DNA of 25,563 nucleotides from JARRQB01 sp965368585. Its GTDB lineage: Bacteria; Pseudomonadota; Gammaproteobacteria; Chromatiales; Chromatiaceae. The notes under the pieces were generated by a model. It saw only the letters and a program-made list of their open reading frames with translations. It did not search any database and was not told the DNA's origin. Positions 13,439-20,973 of the stretch are shown piece after piece. Location of the stretch: assembly GCA_965368585.1 (NCBI GenBank), contig CBDUNM010000058.1, positions 1 to 25,563 of the forward strand, in the 5' to 3' direction. How positions within the stretch are numbered: the stretch's first letter is position 1; every line of letters starts with the position of its first letter. The position numbers were made by a program, and so were the translations under genes.

Positions 13439-14818
13439 TCAATCGGCCGCCGCGCCCGCCGGCTCCTCGCTCGCCCCGTCGCTGGTGAAAAACTCCCGCG
13501 TCAGCTTGAATATCACCGGGCTCAACAGGATCAGCGCAATGAGATTGGGTATCGCCATCAAGGCGTTCAGCGTATCCGCCAGCAGCCAGATGAAGCCGAG
13601 ATTCGCCATGGCGCCAACCGGTGCGGCCAGACACCAGAGGATACGAAACGGCATGATGGACTTCACCCCGAACAGATATTCCACGCACTTCTCGCCGTAG
13701 AACGACCAGCCGAGCATGGTGGTGAAGGCAAAGATGGCCAGCGCCACGGTCACGATATGCGATCCGACCCCGGGCAGGGTGGTTTCGAACGCGGTCGAGG
13801 TCAGCGAGGCGCCGGTTTCACCCGACGTCCAGGCGCCGGAGGTGATGATGGCCAGCCCGGTGATGCTGCACACGATGAGCGTATCGATGAAGGTGCCCAG
13901 CATGGCGATCAGCCCCTGGTTGATCGGGCCCTTGGTCTGCGCGGCCGCGTGGGCAATGGGAGCGCTGCCCAGGCCGGCTTCGTTGGAGAACACGCCGCGC
14001 GCGACACCGAAGCGGATGGCGGCCCAGACGGCTGCACCGGCGAAACCGCCGGTGGCGGCGGTCGGGGTGAAGGCGTGGGTGAAAATCAAACCGAACGCGG
14101 CCGGTATCTCGGCGGCATTGATAATCAACACCACCAGTCCCGCCAGCAGATAACCGATTGCCATGAACGGCACCAGCTTGCCCGCGACCTGCGCAATGCG
14201 CTTGATGCCGCCGAGAATGACCGCGCCGACCAGCAGCAGCAGCGCCACACCGGTGGCCCAGGTTGGAATGCCGTAGGACGTGTTGAGCACATCGGCCACC
14301 GAGTTGGCCTGCACCGTGTTGCCGATGCCGAACCCGGCGATCGCGCCAAACCCGGCGAACGCGGGCGCCAACCAGAGCCATTTCTTGCTCAGACCATTCT
14401 TGATGTAGTACATCGGGCCGCCGACGTGGTTGCCCAGTTCGTCGACTTCACGGTACTTTACCGCGCACACGGCTTCGCCGTATTTGGTGGCCATGCCGAC
14501 CAGCGCCGTGCACCACATCCAGAACAATGCCCCCGGGCCGCCGAGAAATATGGCAGTCGCGACACCGGCGATGTTGCCGGTGCCGATGGTGGCGGAAAGC
14601 GACGTCATCAGCGCATTGAACGGGCTGATCTCTCCCTTGCCGCCCTTGGGCGGGGTACGTCCCTTCCATAACAGACTGAAGCCGTAGCCGAGCTTGCGGA
14701 TCGGCAAAAACTTGAGACCGATTTGCAGAAACAGCCCCGTGCCGAGAATCAACACCAGCATCAGGGGCCCCCAGACTACACCGTTAATCGCGCTTACCGC
14801 GTTAGAGATAGCTTCCAC
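13439..14818 (-). CDS. Alanine/glycine:cation symporter (AGCS family)
   Basis: This inner-membrane secondary transporter takes up alanine or glycine with sodium or protons. The 459-residue product is hydrophobic throughout with about ten or more membrane segments. It contains the family signature GGPGALFWMWCTALVGM near residue 95, preceded by ATIGTGNIAGVA. The start is GTG 14818, chosen because GGAGGA lies about 8 bases upstream and no ATG occurs before the first membrane segment. It is transcribed in the same direction as the glycine cleavage block and lies directly upstream of it, so glycine is a sensible substrate, although the sequence alone does not separate glycine from alanine. About 190 bases upstream, before the UspA gene, hold no ORF and no riboswitch that I could recognise. 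Confidence 0.95.
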   Translation of the reverse strand: MEAISNAVSAINGVVWGPLMLVLILGTGLFLQIGLKFLPIRKLGYGFSLLWKGRTPPKGGKGEISPFNALMTSLSATIGTGNIAGVATAIFLGGPGALFWMWCTALVGMATKYGEAVCAVKYREVDELGNHVGGPMYYIKNGLSKKWLWLAPAFAGFGAIAGFGIGNTVQANSVADVLNTSYGIPTWATGVALLLLVGAVILGGIKRIAQVAGKLVPFMAIGYLLAGLVVLIINAAEIPAAFGLIFTHAFTPTAATGGFAGAAVWAAIRFGVARGVFSNEAGLGSAPIAHAAAQTKGPINQGLIAMLGTFIDTLIVCSITGLAIITSGAWTSGETGASLTSTAFETTLPGVGSHIVTVALAIFAFTTMLGWSFYGEKCVEYLFGVKSIMPFRILWCLAAPVGAMANLGFIWLLADTLNALMAIPNLIALILLSPVIFKLTREFFTSDGASEEPAGAAAD

Positions 14819-15009
14819 GAATCAATTCCTCCGATAATTGGCATGTCCCGCAGAAGCCGCTTTGCGCTGTTGCGCAGACCGGCGTTCTATGTACGGGTTT
14901 ATTGTTATTCAACGCTGTGCTGGCGTGTCACCTCCGGTGGCGCCGGTTGCGTCGAATCGTTCGAACAGCCGATCCGCAGACGTACGGACGCATGCGGTCG
15001 GCCCGGCGG

Positions 15010-15438
15010 TCAGCGGACCACCAACACTGAGCATTCGGCGTGACGCAACACCCGTGCCGCGTTGGGGCCGAGAAGAAAATCCTTCAACTCGGGCCGATGC
15101 GATGCCATGACGATCATATTGATATCCAGCGCCTTGGCGAGCTTCACGATCTCACTGTAGATCGATCCCTGCCGTACGTGTAGCTCGACCTCCATGCCCT
15201 TGGGAATCTGTGCGCCGACCAGTTTCTTCAGTTCGGTCTGGGCGTGCGCGATCATTTTCGAGCCGTAGTCGTCGGGGAGCCAGGCGGCGAGCTGTGGCGG
15301 TTCCTCGGAAACCACGGTGGCGATATGCAGCTTGCCACCGGCGTGCTGCGCCTGATCGATCGCCACCGGCAGCGCTTCGCGCCACGAACTCTCTTCTCCG
15401 AGATCGACCGGCACCAGGATGTTTTCGAATGTTCGCAT
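15010..15438 (-). CDS. Universal stress protein, UspA family
   Basis: This is a 142-residue single-domain Usp fold. It begins with FENILVPVDLGEESS and ends with GPNAARVLRHAECSVLVVR, the usual first strand and last helix-strand of the family. The glycine motif of ATP-binding members (G-2X-G-9X-G-S/T) is not intact: the segment reads SHRPELKDFLLGPNAA, so this is probably the UspA-like type that does not hold ATP. Start ATG 15438 has GGAGGA about 8 bases upstream. The gene has a leader of roughly 120 bases back to the candidate promoter at 15570-15575. Its physiological role is not evident from sequence. Confidence 0.93.
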   Translation of the reverse strand: MRTFENILVPVDLGEESSWREALPVAIDQAQHAGGKLHIATVVSEEPPQLAAWLPDDYGSKMIAHAQTELKKLVGAQIPKGMEVELHVRQGSIYSEIVKLAKALDINMIVMASHRPELKDFLLGPNAARVLRHAECSVLVVR

Positions 15439-15556
15439 CTAGTTATCCTCCTGTTGGTCGCGACAAATCGGGCCGGGTTTCGCCTGGCTTGCCGACGCGT
15501 CACAAAGTCTGCTTGGTAAAAAGGAACCGGAAACGATGCAAAAAGGTTGAAAATGG

Positions 15557-15575
15557 TTTCCGATCGGAAATTATA
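15557..15575 (-). promoter_or_regulatory. TATAAT box abutting a perfect 14-bp palindrome, upstream of the UspA gene
   Basis: On the minus strand a perfect TATAAT occupies 15575-15570. Immediately downstream, sharing one base, lies the perfect palindrome TTTCCGATCGGAAA (15557-15570), covering the expected transcription start. The surroundings are AT-rich against a GC-rich background. No good -35 hexamer is visible at 16-18 bases. The layout suggests a promoter controlled by a dimeric repressor. The broken XRE-cupin regulator next door is one candidate binder, but that is inference. Confidence 0.5.
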
Positions 15576-15669
15576 AAACAGCATTCGAGATATTATTCGT
15601 TTTTTCGCCGTATCGACCTCGAATTGCGGTGCGCCGGATCGACCGGGCGCAACGAGCCCAGACGGCGTT

Positions 15670-16293
15670 TCAGACCGTCAAGTCCAGCACCTGATCCGAG
15701 GGTGTACATAGCCAGAGGACCCGTGCGTCTTCCTCGCTGACCGACGCGCAGGCGTGTCCCATACCCGAGTCATAGTCGACGCAATCGCCTTCTGCCAGGG
15801 TCAAGGGCTCGTAGAACTCGGAATAAAACCCGACGCCCCCCTTGAGCACCCGCAGAAACTCCTCGCCGTCGCGCCTTACCCAGCCTTTAAACTTTGCAAA
15901 CGAGCGCGCCGGGATGGTGCTCTTGAACGGCAGCATCTTCTTGCGGGGCAATTCGGCACACAGCAATTCGTGTTCGTAGGTCGGTGTCGGGTGCGGCCGA
16001 CCCGCGCCGGCCCGGGTCAGGGTTCGGCGTCCGGAGGCCTTGTTCTCGGCTGATGAAACAAAGAGTTGAGGAATGTCCATGCCCAGGCCCACGGCGAGTT
16101 TCTGCACTACTTCGAAGGACGGGGAAATGCGCTCGTTTTCGATCTTTGACGGCGTGGATTTGGCCAACCCCGTTTTACTGCTGACCTCGTCCAGCGTCCA
16201 CTAGCGCCGCCCGCGGATTTCCCGCAAGCGCTCGCCCGGGCGCGTCGAATACCCGCGTAATTGATATTTGGTTGCAAGTATTTCCTGTTGCAA
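15670..16293 (-). pseudogene. XRE-family regulator with C-terminal cupin domain, interrupted by in-frame amber codon
   Basis: Read leftward, one frame encodes GERLREIRGRR, then TAG (16203-16201), then WTLDEVSSKTGLAKSTPSKI. These halves form one helix-turn-helix of the XRE-cupin type, so the stop falls inside the DNA-binding domain with no frameshift. The rest is intact: ENERISPSFEVVQKLAVGLG, then a cupin with EEFLRVLKGGVGFY and LAEGDCVDYDSGMGHAC. The recognition helix reads KSTPSK where the family usually has KSTLSK, a second likely damaging change. No ATG follows the stop before the helix; the first possible restart is TTG 16167, which would lose half the domain. The upstream frame is open to TAA at 16344 without an ATG; TTG 16293 is used as a nominal start. 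Intact relatives sense small molecules through the cupin and control nearby transport or catabolic genes. A sequencing error is possible. Confidence 0.8.
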
Positions 16294-16333
16294 TGTTTTG
16301 TTGACGGGCAGGAAACAAGACGAGTACGAATAG

Positions 16334-16351
16334 ACGGCGATTTAACGCCGT
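16334..16351. repeat. Short inverted repeat downstream of the ABC transporter gene
   Basis: ACGGCG (16334-16339) and CGCCGT (16346-16351) pair perfectly around ATTTAA. It lies about 50 bases past the leftward ABC transporter stop and could help end that transcript, but no U-tract follows. It may also flank the start of the broken regulator gene. Confidence 0.25.
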
Positions 16352-16401
16352 TGCGCTCCGCTAGCCGCGACTCGGCGATGCGCCACAGTCGACGACCGGC
16401 G

Positions 16402-18225
16402 TCAAGCGCGGGGTTGATCTGCGGCCCCGGAGGTCAGCTCGATCATCTGCCGGAAATCGCGGCTGGAAGCGAGGAGTTCGTCGTAGCTGCCGGTGGCCAC
16501 GATCTGTCCCTTGTCGATCTGATAAATACATTGGCAGAATTTTACCGTCGAGAGGCGGTGCGCGATCATGATCACGGTCAGGTGCGGTAGCTCGTCGCGC
16601 AGTGCCGACATGACCGCCTCTTCGGTGATCCCGTCGAGCGCACTGGTGGCCTCGTCAAGCAGCAGCACCTCCGGCTGACGGTAAAACGCGCGGGCCAGCC
16701 CGATGCGCTGGCGCTGACCGCCGCTCAGGCGCACCCCGCGTTCGCCGATCACGGTTTCGTACCCGTCGGGCAGATCGTGCGCAATGAAGGTGTCGATTTG
16801 CGCGATCCGCGCGGCATCGCGAATTCGCTGAGCGTCGATACGATCGGTGGCAACACCGAAGGCGATGTTGCTGGTGATGGTGTCATCGTAGAGAAACTGA
16901 TCCTGCGGGACGTATGCGACCTTGCGCCGCCAACTGGCCGCGTTGGCAGCGGTAATCGGCGTGCCATCCACCGTGAACGTGCCCGCCACCGGCAACAGCA
17001 GCCCAACCACGATATCGATCAGCGTCGATTTGCCCGAGCCGGTCGAGCCGATGAACGCTACCTTGGCGCCCTTGGGGATACTCAGGTCTATGCCGGAAAG
17101 GACGTCGGTGCCGGCCGAGGCGTAGCGGAAACCGATGCCCCGGAGTTCGATCTGCCGCTCGAACTCGAGCGGTGCCGACGTAGCAGGGCCGGCGCCTGGC
17201 GCCGGACTCAGGTCCTCGCGCATATCGCTGTACACTTCGTCGATCACCGGCAGGTGATGGCTGAGTTGAGCCGCCCCGTCGAAGGCCTTGGTGAGCGCCG
17301 GCAGCAGACGATAGCCGGCCAGCGCAAACAGGGTCAACACGGGAATTCTCTCGGTGAAGTCATACCCCGCGGTGAGCCAGTACAGGACGGTCGCCAGGAT
17401 CGCGCCGAACGCCAGCAGTTCGATGGTGTAACGCGGGATAATAGTGGCCAGCTGGTAACGGGGGTGGATTTCGGAGAAGTGCCGCGACGCCCGCTCGAAA
17501 CGCTCGATGAAAAACGGGGCCACGCCTTCGGTCCGAATCGCCTTGACGCCGGTCATCGCGTCCGAGAAGGTGCGGATCCTGCCGTAGACCGCCGCGAGCC
17601 GTTCTTCGCCCAGGCGTTTCAGGTATCGGTGCAGGGTGAGGTGCAGCAGTATGTAGGCACCGCCAAACAGGCCAAACGCCGCCAGCGCCAAGGTCGGCCG
17701 CACCGCCAGCAGCAGCATGAAAATGACCAGTGACAGGACCGCGTAGGCGACGAACTGGCTGCCGGCCAGCAGTACTCCGGACACGAAGCTGTTGACGTCG
17801 ATCACCACCTTTTTGAGCAACTGCGAGGAGTTGTGGGTCAGAAAGAATTCGTAGGGCAGCTGCGCGTAGTTGCGCAACAGCCGCATGGATACCTCGTGCG
17901 CAATCGACCAGACGCGCCGGTGGATCAGCCAGGTGGTGAACGCAGAAAACAGGGTGGAGATGGTGAAGAGCGCCAGCACCCCCCCTCCGGTCCAGATCAG
18001 CATCGACCGCGGCGAAGAGAAGTCGGCCGTGGTGTAGATCCAGCGCAGCCATTCGTTGCTATGGATCAGATCGGGTTCGGCCACGAGTTTCATAAAGGGC
18101 AGGATCGACGCGATCCCGATGACCTCGAACAAGGCCATGCCTAGAATCGCCACGAACAACCCGCCCAGCTGGAACAGGTTTTTCCGGTCCAGCAGTAACA
18201 TAAACCTGTTAAGCGTTTCGCGCAT
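16402..18225 (-). CDS. ABC exporter, fused permease and ATPase (lipid-linked glycan/lipid flippase-like)
   Basis: This is a 607-residue half-transporter that would act as a dimer in the inner membrane. Residues 1-335 form the six-helix permease, with hydrophobic segments near 20-45, 78-100, 155-200 and 265-310. The ATPase follows with Walker A GSTGSGKST (393-401), Q-loop glutamine 441, signature LSGGQ (500-504), Walker B VLLLDE (520-525) and switch histidine 556. All catalytic residues are present. Overall it resembles PglK/heterocyst-type exporters that flip lipid-linked sugars, but the substrate cannot be read from sequence. ATG 18225 is the natural start; its ribosome binding site is weak. 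It begins 22 bases after the methyltransferase stop, so the two are probably one transcript, and the neighbouring glycosyltransferase and sulfotransferase support a glycan-related role. Confidence 0.92.
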   Translation of the reverse strand: MRETLNRFMLLLDRKNLFQLGGLFVAILGMALFEVIGIASILPFMKLVAEPDLIHSNEWLRWIYTTADFSSPRSMLIWTGGGVLALFTISTLFSAFTTWLIHRRVWSIAHEVSMRLLRNYAQLPYEFFLTHNSSQLLKKVVIDVNSFVSGVLLAGSQFVAYAVLSLVIFMLLLAVRPTLALAAFGLFGGAYILLHLTLHRYLKRLGEERLAAVYGRIRTFSDAMTGVKAIRTEGVAPFFIERFERASRHFSEIHPRYQLATIIPRYTIELLAFGAILATVLYWLTAGYDFTERIPVLTLFALAGYRLLPALTKAFDGAAQLSHHLPVIDEVYSDMREDLSPAPGAGPATSAPLEFERQIELRGIGFRYASAGTDVLSGIDLSIPKGAKVAFIGSTGSGKSTLIDIVVGLLLPVAGTFTVDGTPITAANAASWRRKVAYVPQDQFLYDDTITSNIAFGVATDRIDAQRIRDAARIAQIDTFIAHDLPDGYETVIGERGVRLSGGQRQRIGLARAFYRQPEVLLLDEATSALDGITEEAVMSALRDELPHLTVIMIAHRLSTVKFCQCIYQIDKGQIVATGSYDELLASSRDFRQMIELTSGAADQPRA

Positions 18226-18247
18226 CGTCAGCCGGTGTGTACAAGGT

Positions 18248-19000
18248 TCATGGTGTTGCTATCGCCGTCACGACGGCATAGTTCTCACCGGTGGCGACCT
18301 GTCCGCACTCGATCCGGTAGTCAGGGCCGAGTTCACGGTCGAGAAACCAGCGCCAGCTCTCCGGACTCCAGAAGTGAATATGGCCCCAGTAGCCGGTGCC
18401 GTCCTCCCGGCGAGTGCCGCTTTCGGTCTGATCCATTCGTCCGTCCGGCACGGTCAACACCAGCGCGCCCCCCGGCGCAATCCTTCCGGTCAGCCTGCGC
18501 AGCGCCTGATCGGGCCGTTCGAGGTGTTCCAGGGTTTCGGTACAGAACACGACGTCGTAACTGTCGTCCGTCAGAAACAAATCGCGGGTTGCGAATTCGG
18601 CGGCGGGGCAGAGCAGTCTGGCCAAGCCCATCATATCGTCGAAGGTATCGAAGCCGAACAGCGTCGCTGTCGGCGCCGCCCGATGGAGGGTTCTCAGCAG
18701 ATATCCGGTGCCGGAGCCGATGTCGGCGATGCGGCGGGCGTGCAGTTCGATACGATGACGATGGCACAGGGTCAGTACGTCGTGAAAAAACGCGATCCTA
18801 CGATCGGAAAGGTACTGGCGCAGTTGCCGCACGTCCGAGCAGGGGCTCGCATCCGGCTGACTGGCGGCGAACCGCTCGAGTAATCGGTCGAGGGCGGCGA
18901 TCTCGTCGCGATCCGGGGCGGCGTAGTCGTCGGCACGCGGCGGTACGCGGCGGAGTTCAAAACCCAGACGTCGGAGGATGCGATTAGGATCTAGCTTCAT
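18248..19000 (-). CDS. Class I SAM-dependent methyltransferase
   Basis: The 250-residue product carries the SAM-binding loop IADIGSGTGYLL (91-102), an acidic end to the next strand (FGFDTFDDM) and the post-motif region DVVFCTETLEHLERPDQALRRL, the pattern of Methyltransf_11/23-type enzymes. The distal part (YWGHIHFWSPESWRWF) resembles methyltransferases found in glycan and natural-product loci. I chose ATG 19000 because the frame upstream to 19219 encodes Arg/Pro-rich residues that look non-coding. The ribosome binding site is poor. The 60-80 residues before the SAM fold are predicted helical and of unknown role. It is followed at 22 bases by the ABC exporter and is divergent from the glycosyltransferase gene. 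Acceptor unknown. Confidence 0.85.
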   Translation of the reverse strand: MKLDPNRILRRLGFELRRVPPRADDYAAPDRDEIAALDRLLERFAASQPDASPCSDVRQLRQYLSDRRIAFFHDVLTLCHRHRIELHARRIADIGSGTGYLLRTLHRAAPTATLFGFDTFDDMMGLARLLCPAAEFATRDLFLTDDSYDVVFCTETLEHLERPDQALRRLTGRIAPGGALVLTVPDGRMDQTESGTRREDGTGYWGHIHFWSPESWRWFLDRELGPDYRIECGQVATGENYAVVTAIATP

Positions 19001-19116
19001 CGGCGCGATTGGACCTGCCTGGGATCGGGTTGGGTTGTCGTCGTGAGCGGTGGGGAAGGCGTGGCGCAAGCGCTCGTGCTTCCCGGTGGCCGTCCATGCT
19101 CGGTCCCGTTGGGGGT

Positions 19117-19128
19117 CATGGTACCATG
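19117..19128. promoter_or_regulatory. Perfect 12-bp palindrome in the divergent intergenic region
   Basis: CATGGTACCATG is a perfect palindrome in the 236-bp gap between the divergent methyltransferase and glycosyltransferase genes. It could be an operator shared by both directions. No convincing -10/-35 pair was found around it, so this is tentative. Confidence 0.25.
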
Positions 19129-19236
19129 GCGGCCGCAGCGTCCATGAAGTCGACCGGCCGGTGGCCAGCGGGTGTGCGGAAATCGGCGTAATGCGCATCG
19201 TGCTGTCGAAGAGTTTCACGCCGGGTTGAAAGTTCG

Positions 19237-20658
19237 ATGGGTCACATCGTGTACATCACCAACGGGATGGCCAGCACGCTCCACTCGAGCTTCGGCCTGA
19301 GCCGCCGCCTCGAGCAGGCCGGGCACCGGATCAGCTACATCAGCCACGTCGACGTCGAGCAGGCGGTGACGCTGAACGGGTTTGCTTTCTACCCACTGAC
19401 CGCGGAGCGCACGTACCAGGTGACATTGCGCCGCAATGGCATGCCGCGTTCATCGCTGACCCGTCCCGACCGCTGGCTGCGCTGGGTGGCGCAGCGGCGC
19501 CGCATCCGCCGCCAGTCCATCGACAACGACGAGATCGAAAGGCTGATCCGCCGGCTCGATCCCGATCTGCTGGTGATCGACATCGAGTGCCATTTCGCGG
19601 TCATCGCGATTGCCGAGTTGCGCATTCCCACGGTGCTCGCCATCGTCTGGTTCACCTTGTTCCGGCACCCGAACCTGCCGCCCCTGCATACCAGCATGAT
19701 GCCAGGGAGTTCAGGGTATGACCGGTTGGCAATCGGGTTGGCGTGGTGGTGGTTACGCGCTTGCACGGTCGGACGCGAATGGCGGCAGCGCTTCGGCTGG
19801 TCAGGGCTGGCGTCAAGCCTGCGGCCGGTCGCCTACGGCACCAACCGCTACCCTGAACTCAGGGCGATCGCGCGTTCCCGGGGTTACGACCTGGGTGCGG
19901 AGACCGACCGTGCGCAGTGGCTGCGTCCCATGATGTACAGCAGGCTGCCGATCTTGTGTTTCAACGCCTGGGAGTTGGAGTTTCCGCACGCGCGGCATCC
20001 GAACCTGCATTATGTCGGACCCATGATCGACCCGCAGCGTCGCGAGGCGCAGGTCGATGCCGCTTGCGCCGCGCAATGGCGGCGCTTCAAGCGGGGTCGC
20101 CGCCCGGACGCCGCTACCCACCGGCCGCTGGTCTATTGCTCGCTCGGTACCTTCTGGACGGCTGACCGCGGTTTTCTCGGACGGATTCTCGAGGTCTTCG
20201 GGCGCCGCCCGGAGTGGGACCTGGTGCTCGGGCTGGGTGGAAGGCTGTCTGCCGCGGCCATGGTCGACGTGCCGCCCAACGTGCTCCTGCTGGACTGGGC
20301 GCCGCAGGTGGAAGTCCTGCAACACGCTGACTGCGCGATCACCCACGGCGGCATCACCACCATCAACGAGTGCATCCGTGCCGAAGTCCCGATGGTGGTT
20401 TATTCAACCAAACACGTCGATCAGAACGGTTGCGCCGCGCGCGTGGCTTACCACGGGCTGGGTATCATGGCGGACAAGGATACCGATACCACGGAGCGGA
20501 TAGAGCGCAACATAGCACAAGTGCTATCAGACGCGACGATGCGACGGAAGTTGGCGCAGATGCGGGAACATTTTCTCGCATACGAACGGGCGAACGCGGC
20601 GGTCGGGATGATCGAAGCCCAACTCGCGCGGCGCCCCACGGCGTCGCAGGAGCACTAG
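19237..20658 (+). CDS. GT1-family (UGT/MGT-like) glycosyltransferase
   Basis: This is a 473-residue cytoplasmic GT-B enzyme. The N-terminal half opens with HIVYITNGMASTLHSSFGLSRRL, the acceptor-side Rossmann start of the family, though the usual GxGH is not clear-cut. The donor half has LVYCSLGTF (298-306) and the nucleotide-sugar signature region WAPQVEVLQHADCAITHGG (354-372) followed by TINECIRAEVPMVV and DQNGCAARV. Such enzymes move a sugar from a nucleotide donor to small molecules, lipids or macrolides. ATG 19237 is the first start; the ribosome binding site is weak. The gene is divergent from the methyltransferase and may share regulation with it. Donor and acceptor cannot be assigned. 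Confidence 0.9.
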   Translation: MGHIVYITNGMASTLHSSFGLSRRLEQAGHRISYISHVDVEQAVTLNGFAFYPLTAERTYQVTLRRNGMPRSSLTRPDRWLRWVAQRRRIRRQSIDNDEIERLIRRLDPDLLVIDIECHFAVIAIAELRIPTVLAIVWFTLFRHPNLPPLHTSMMPGSSGYDRLAIGLAWWWLRACTVGREWRQRFGWSGLASSLRPVAYGTNRYPELRAIARSRGYDLGAETDRAQWLRPMMYSRLPILCFNAWELEFPHARHPNLHYVGPMIDPQRREAQVDAACAAQWRRFKRGRRPDAATHRPLVYCSLGTFWTADRGFLGRILEVFGRRPEWDLVLGLGGRLSAAAMVDVPPNVLLLDWAPQVEVLQHADCAITHGGITTINECIRAEVPMVVYSTKHVDQNGCAARVAYHGLGIMADKDTDTTERIERNIAQVLSDATMRRKLAQMREHFLAYERANAAVGMIEAQLARRPTASQEH

Positions 20659-20971
20659 TGCCCTGTCGCGTCATAAAGTCACGTATCAACAAGGCAAAAG
20701 GCGTCCGGGCGCTAGGCGAGTGAGCGCAGGAATAGCCGGTCCTATTTCTAGCTCTCTCAACAACCCGCAGGGACGCTTTTCGCCTTGCCCGAAGGGAGTC
20801 TCCCCCTTTCACCACTGTCGCGTTGCCGGTGCTTGAAAGAGGTCCACTCTTCCTTCCCACCTGCGCCTTGCATTGGCGAAAGGGGGTGGCTCTGATGCGC
20901 AACTTTACTACGGGACAGGTCACCAGCCTGCAATTTGCACCAGCCGACCGGGTACTGGTGCAACACGCAGG
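20659..20971. other. Gene-free stretch rich in inverted repeats, possible mobile-element remnant
   Basis: These 313 bases between the convergent glycosyltransferase and sulfotransferase genes hold no recognisable coding region. GGCAAAAGGCGTCC (20693-20706) is imperfectly matched in inverted orientation by bases 20771-20784, a short hairpin AAGAG/CTCTT lies near 20836-20850, and the long hairpin at 20925-20973 closes the stretch. The base composition is less GC-rich than the flanking genes. It could be a decayed insertion-sequence end, a non-autonomous element or a structured RNA; I cannot decide among these. Confidence 0.35.
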
Positions 20972-20973
20972 CT
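20925..20973 (-). terminator. Two-part hairpin overlapping the sulfotransferase stop codon
   Basis: AGCCTGC (20925-20931) pairs with GCAGGCT (20967-20973), and TTGCACCAG (20935-20943) pairs with CTGGTGCAA (20955-20963), separated by matching 3-base internal loops and an 11-base apical loop: 16 perfect pairs in all. The outer arm contains part of the sulfotransferase stop codon. No U-tract follows on either strand, so it may stabilise the 3' end rather than terminate intrinsically. Confidence 0.4.

Noticed and set aside
14819..15009. Glycine riboswitch upstream of the symporter
   Set aside because: A short CACCGGAGGTG segment recalled part of an aptamer, but the remaining conserved segments and pairing were missing.
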